Shown here: in pieces, positions 62,165 through 64,000 of the stretch | Layout of the letters: each line of letters starts with the position of its first letter | How positions within the stretch are numbered: the first letter of the stretch is position 1 | Source of the DNA: Avibacterium gallinarum | GTDB lineage: Bacteria; Pseudomonadota; Gammaproteobacteria; Enterobacterales; Pasteurellaceae | NCBI RefSeq assembly: GCF_002921135.1 | Contig: NZ_PQVJ01000011.1 | Location: 248,001-312,000 of the forward strand | DNA length: 64,000 nt | Reading direction: 5' to 3' | Made by a program: the position numbers and the translations under genes | The notes under the pieces: model-generated | The model's input: the letters and a program-made list of their open reading frames with translations, nothing else | Told to the model about the DNA's origin: nothing | Databases searched by the model: none

Positions 62165-62920
62165 ATGGCAATGCAACGTCCGCATCTGGTTTTTCTGCAC
62201 GGATTACTTGGCACAAAAGCCGATTGGCAAAAAATCATCGAAAAACTACCGCACTTTCCTTGCGTTGCCCTTGATCTTCCTTTTCACGGCGAAAATAAAC
62301 AGCTTGCCGCTAAAGATTTTGCTCAAAGTGCTGAAATCTTAAGTGCGCAAATTCAAAGTGCGGTGCAAAATCAGCCTTATTTTTTAATCGGTTATTCCCT
62401 CGGCGGACGACTTGCCCTTTACTATGCCTTGCAAGCAGAAGTGAAAAAAGGCGATTTGCAAGGGCTGATTTTAGAAGGTACGAATTTAGGGCTAACCTGT
62501 GAGCAAGAACGCCAACAGCGCTGGCAAAATGATTGTGATTGGGCGGAACGCTTTGCCACTCAGCCTGCGCATCAAGTGTTAGAAGATTGGTATCAACAAC
62601 GCGTGTTTGCTCACTTAACTGCCGAGCAACGGCAAGCCTTAATTCAACTTCGCCAAGCTAATTGTGGTGACAATATCGCTCAAATGCTCAAAGCCACCTC
62701 CCTTGCCAAACAACCTAATTTTCGCCCACAAGTGCGGTCAAATTCCTTGCCAATTTTTTATCTGTGCGGCGAAAACGATAGCAAATTCCGCCAAATGGCC
62801 GTAGAAAACCAGCTGAACTTACATTTAATCCCAAATGCTGGGCATAATGCCCATCAAGAAAATCCGCAAGGTTTTGTTGAGCGCCTACAACAAATTCTAA
62901 CCAATATAGGAATAAACTAG
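62165..62920 (+). CDS. menH: SHCHC synthase MenH
   Basis: MenH, an alpha/beta hydrolase, removes pyruvate from SEPHCHC to give SHCHC. The 251-residue protein shows FLHGLLGTKADW (9-20), the nucleophile elbow IGYSLGGRLALYYAL (Ser about 88), and the terminal histidine in IPNAGHNAHQENP. It follows menD by 15 bases. Met3 (MQRPHLVF) is an alternative start. Confidence 0.92.
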   Translation: MAMQRPHLVFLHGLLGTKADWQKIIEKLPHFPCVALDLPFHGENKQLAAKDFAQSAEILSAQIQSAVQNQPYFLIGYSLGGRLALYYALQAEVKKGDLQGLILEGTNLGLTCEQERQQRWQNDCDWAERFATQPAHQVLEDWYQQRVFAHLTAEQRQALIQLRQANCGDNIAQMLKATSLAKQPNFRPQVRSNSLPIFYLCGENDSKFRQMAVENQLNLHLIPNAGHNAHQENPQGFVERLQQILTNIGIN

Positions 62921-63001
62921 AAAAATCAGCTAATTAAGTAAAAATTCATCAGATTTTAAGATAGCAACACATTCTTAAAAACACTGACTAAAGCCAAAAA
63001 T

Positions 63002-64000
63002 TTAATGACAAATCTGCACAGATAAATCAACCAGTTTTTCCCACACATCATCACTAAATTCAAGTTTTACCAAGCGTTCTAATTCAGCGAGCTGTTGAAT
63101 GATTTTATACAATTTACGATAAGTTAAGCGTTGGATTGCTTGCAGAAAAAGCGGGCGGCGTGATTGCCAAATTTTGAGTTGATCAAACTGCTCACGCAAT
63201 TTTGCGGTAGAAAGCGGTTGATCAATATTACTCATTCCTTGTTGTGGTTGAGTCAGTGTCAGCAGGGTGATTAGCTCGCGTTGTAAGGTACGCAATAAAA
63301 TCACAGGCTGGATTTCTTCACCGCGCAAGCCTGCTAGAATCCGTCTGGCACGCTGGCTTTTGCCCTCAAGCAAAGCATCGACCCATTGGAACACGGTAAA
63401 CACGGAAGATTGCTCCACCACGGTTTGCAGACGCGATAAGGTGATTTTATCCTTGGGATAAAGCAAGGCGAGCAGTTGTAAGGTTTGCTTTAAGGCAAGA
63501 AGATTATTTTCGTAGCTGTAACACAAAAGCTGGATTGCTTCTGGCTCAACAAAAATCTCTAAGGCTTTGCTGCGCCCTACAATCCAACGGGGGAGCTGTT
63601 CAATATTTGGTGTTTGACAATTGACGATAGAAAATTGCGCATCAAACTGATTAGCTTGCACAAACCAATCTTGTTTTTCCATTGGTTTGGTGAGCTTTGC
63701 TGTTTGTAGAATAAGCAACACGTCTTGATTTAATAAGCCAATTAATTCGGCTAAACGCTTTTGTAAAGGTGCGGTGAGATTTTCAGGAGAATTTAGCAAT
63801 AAAATTTGACGGCTGAAAAACAAGCCCATTGATTGCACTTGTTCGTTTAAGGCGATCCAATCGGTGCTGTTATCCAGCGTGATTTCATTTTTTTCATCGA
63901 AACCTTGCTGTTTTGCCACAGCGCAGATGAGATCCTTGCTTTCTTGCAAAAGCAAGGGATCTTGCCCCACCAAACAATAAATTGATGCCAATTTTTTCTC
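63002..64000 (-). CDS. holA: DNA polymerase III delta subunit, 5' end beyond the window
   Basis: HolA is the clamp-opening wrench of the clamp loader. The visible 3' part of the gene encodes more than 330 residues ending in SVQICH. It shows YCLVGQDPLLLQESKDLICA (shortened: GQDPLLL) near the window edge, LLILQTAKLTKPMEKQDWF, and the helical collar domain with LLRTLQRELITLL. The frame stays open through base 64000 (EKKLASIYCL), and family members carry some 15-20 more residues upstream (MNRIFPEQL-like). The true start therefore lies outside; a TTG at 63991 is not it. Confidence 0.92.
   Translation of the reverse strand, partial: EKKLASIYCLVGQDPLLLQESKDLICAVAKQQGFDEKNEITLDNSTDWIALNEQVQSMGLFFSRQILLLNSPENLTAPLQKRLAELIGLLNQDVLLILQTAKLTKPMEKQDWFVQANQFDAQFSIVNCQTPNIEQLPRWIVGRSKALEIFVEPEAIQLLCYSYENNLLALKQTLQLLALLYPKDKITLSRLQTVVEQSSVFTVFQWVDALLEGKSQRARRILAGLRGEEIQPVILLRTLQRELITLLTLTQPQQGMSNIDQPLSTAKLREQFDQLKIWQSRRPLFLQAIQRLTYRKLYKIIQQLAELERLVKLEFSDDVWEKLVDLSVQICH

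Overview
The window comes from a Pasteurellaceae chromosome. The 9-base core AAGTGCGGT / ACCGCACTT, the DNA uptake signal of the Haemophilus influenzae type, recurs throughout in both orientations. Almost every protein reads as a close relative of H. influenzae, Pasteurella, Aggregatibacter or Avibacterium proteins. I cannot settle the genus from the sequence alone. The sequence is AT-rich, with short operons on both strands.

Layout. 0-2.6 kb: the last three genes of a capsule ABC exporter (bexC-bexB-bexA type). 2.6-4.5 kb: queE-queD-queC for queuosine precursor synthesis, behind a preQ1-I riboswitch. 4.5-6.9 kb: ribosome hibernation factor raiA, then a sodium/amino-acid symporter behind a tandem glycine riboswitch and attenuator. 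7-10.2 kb: pilC-pilD-coaE-yacG-GNAT, without the pilA and pilB normally found upstream. 10.4-15.1 kb: manXYZ-yobD-manA with CRP sites. 15.1-16.7 kb: rnhA, dnaQ and two tRNA-Asp genes, then a decayed transposase. 17.5-26.2 kb: a complete sialic acid uptake and catabolism locus (nanA, nanR/siaR, nanQ, nanK, nanE / siaT / siaP, nanM) with two identical putative SiaR operators. 26.2-32.3 kb: a MITE-like repeat, ftsB, ispD, argH, argB, argC / argE. 32.3-35.3 kb: rlmC, nagZ, a YcfL-type lipoprotein, hinT. 35.5-41.7 kb: focA, pflB, an AT-rich unknown membrane locus, the e(P4) acid phosphatase and pflA. 41.7-48.9 kb: housekeeping genes (rimI, holD, sprT, dsbB, nhaB, fadR) plus an opacity-type porin and an IS1016-like element. 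49-57.7 kb: a type I restriction-modification island. 57.7-64 kb: alaA, menF-menD-menH and the 3' part of holA.

The most unusual region is the type I R-M island at 49.0-57.7 kb, in the order hsdM - rhuM-like - hsdS (collapsed) - RloC/PrrC-like ATPase - hsdR. The embedded ATPase has Walker A, a CxxC zinc hook in a coiled coil, ABC signature, Walker B and a C-terminal R-x3-E...H arrangement like PrrC/RloC anticodon nucleases. This resembles the prr locus logic, in which a tRNA nuclease is kept silent by a restriction complex and released when restriction is inhibited. Three genes in this island are interrupted.

Several reading frames are broken by one missing base in a short homopolymer (pflB A7, the RloC-like gene A7, hsdR C4). 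All three are repaired by adding one base, so sequencing or assembly error must be excluded before calling them pseudogenes. The hsdS collapse, the IS1016-like copy and the transposase remnant near the tRNAs look like real decay.
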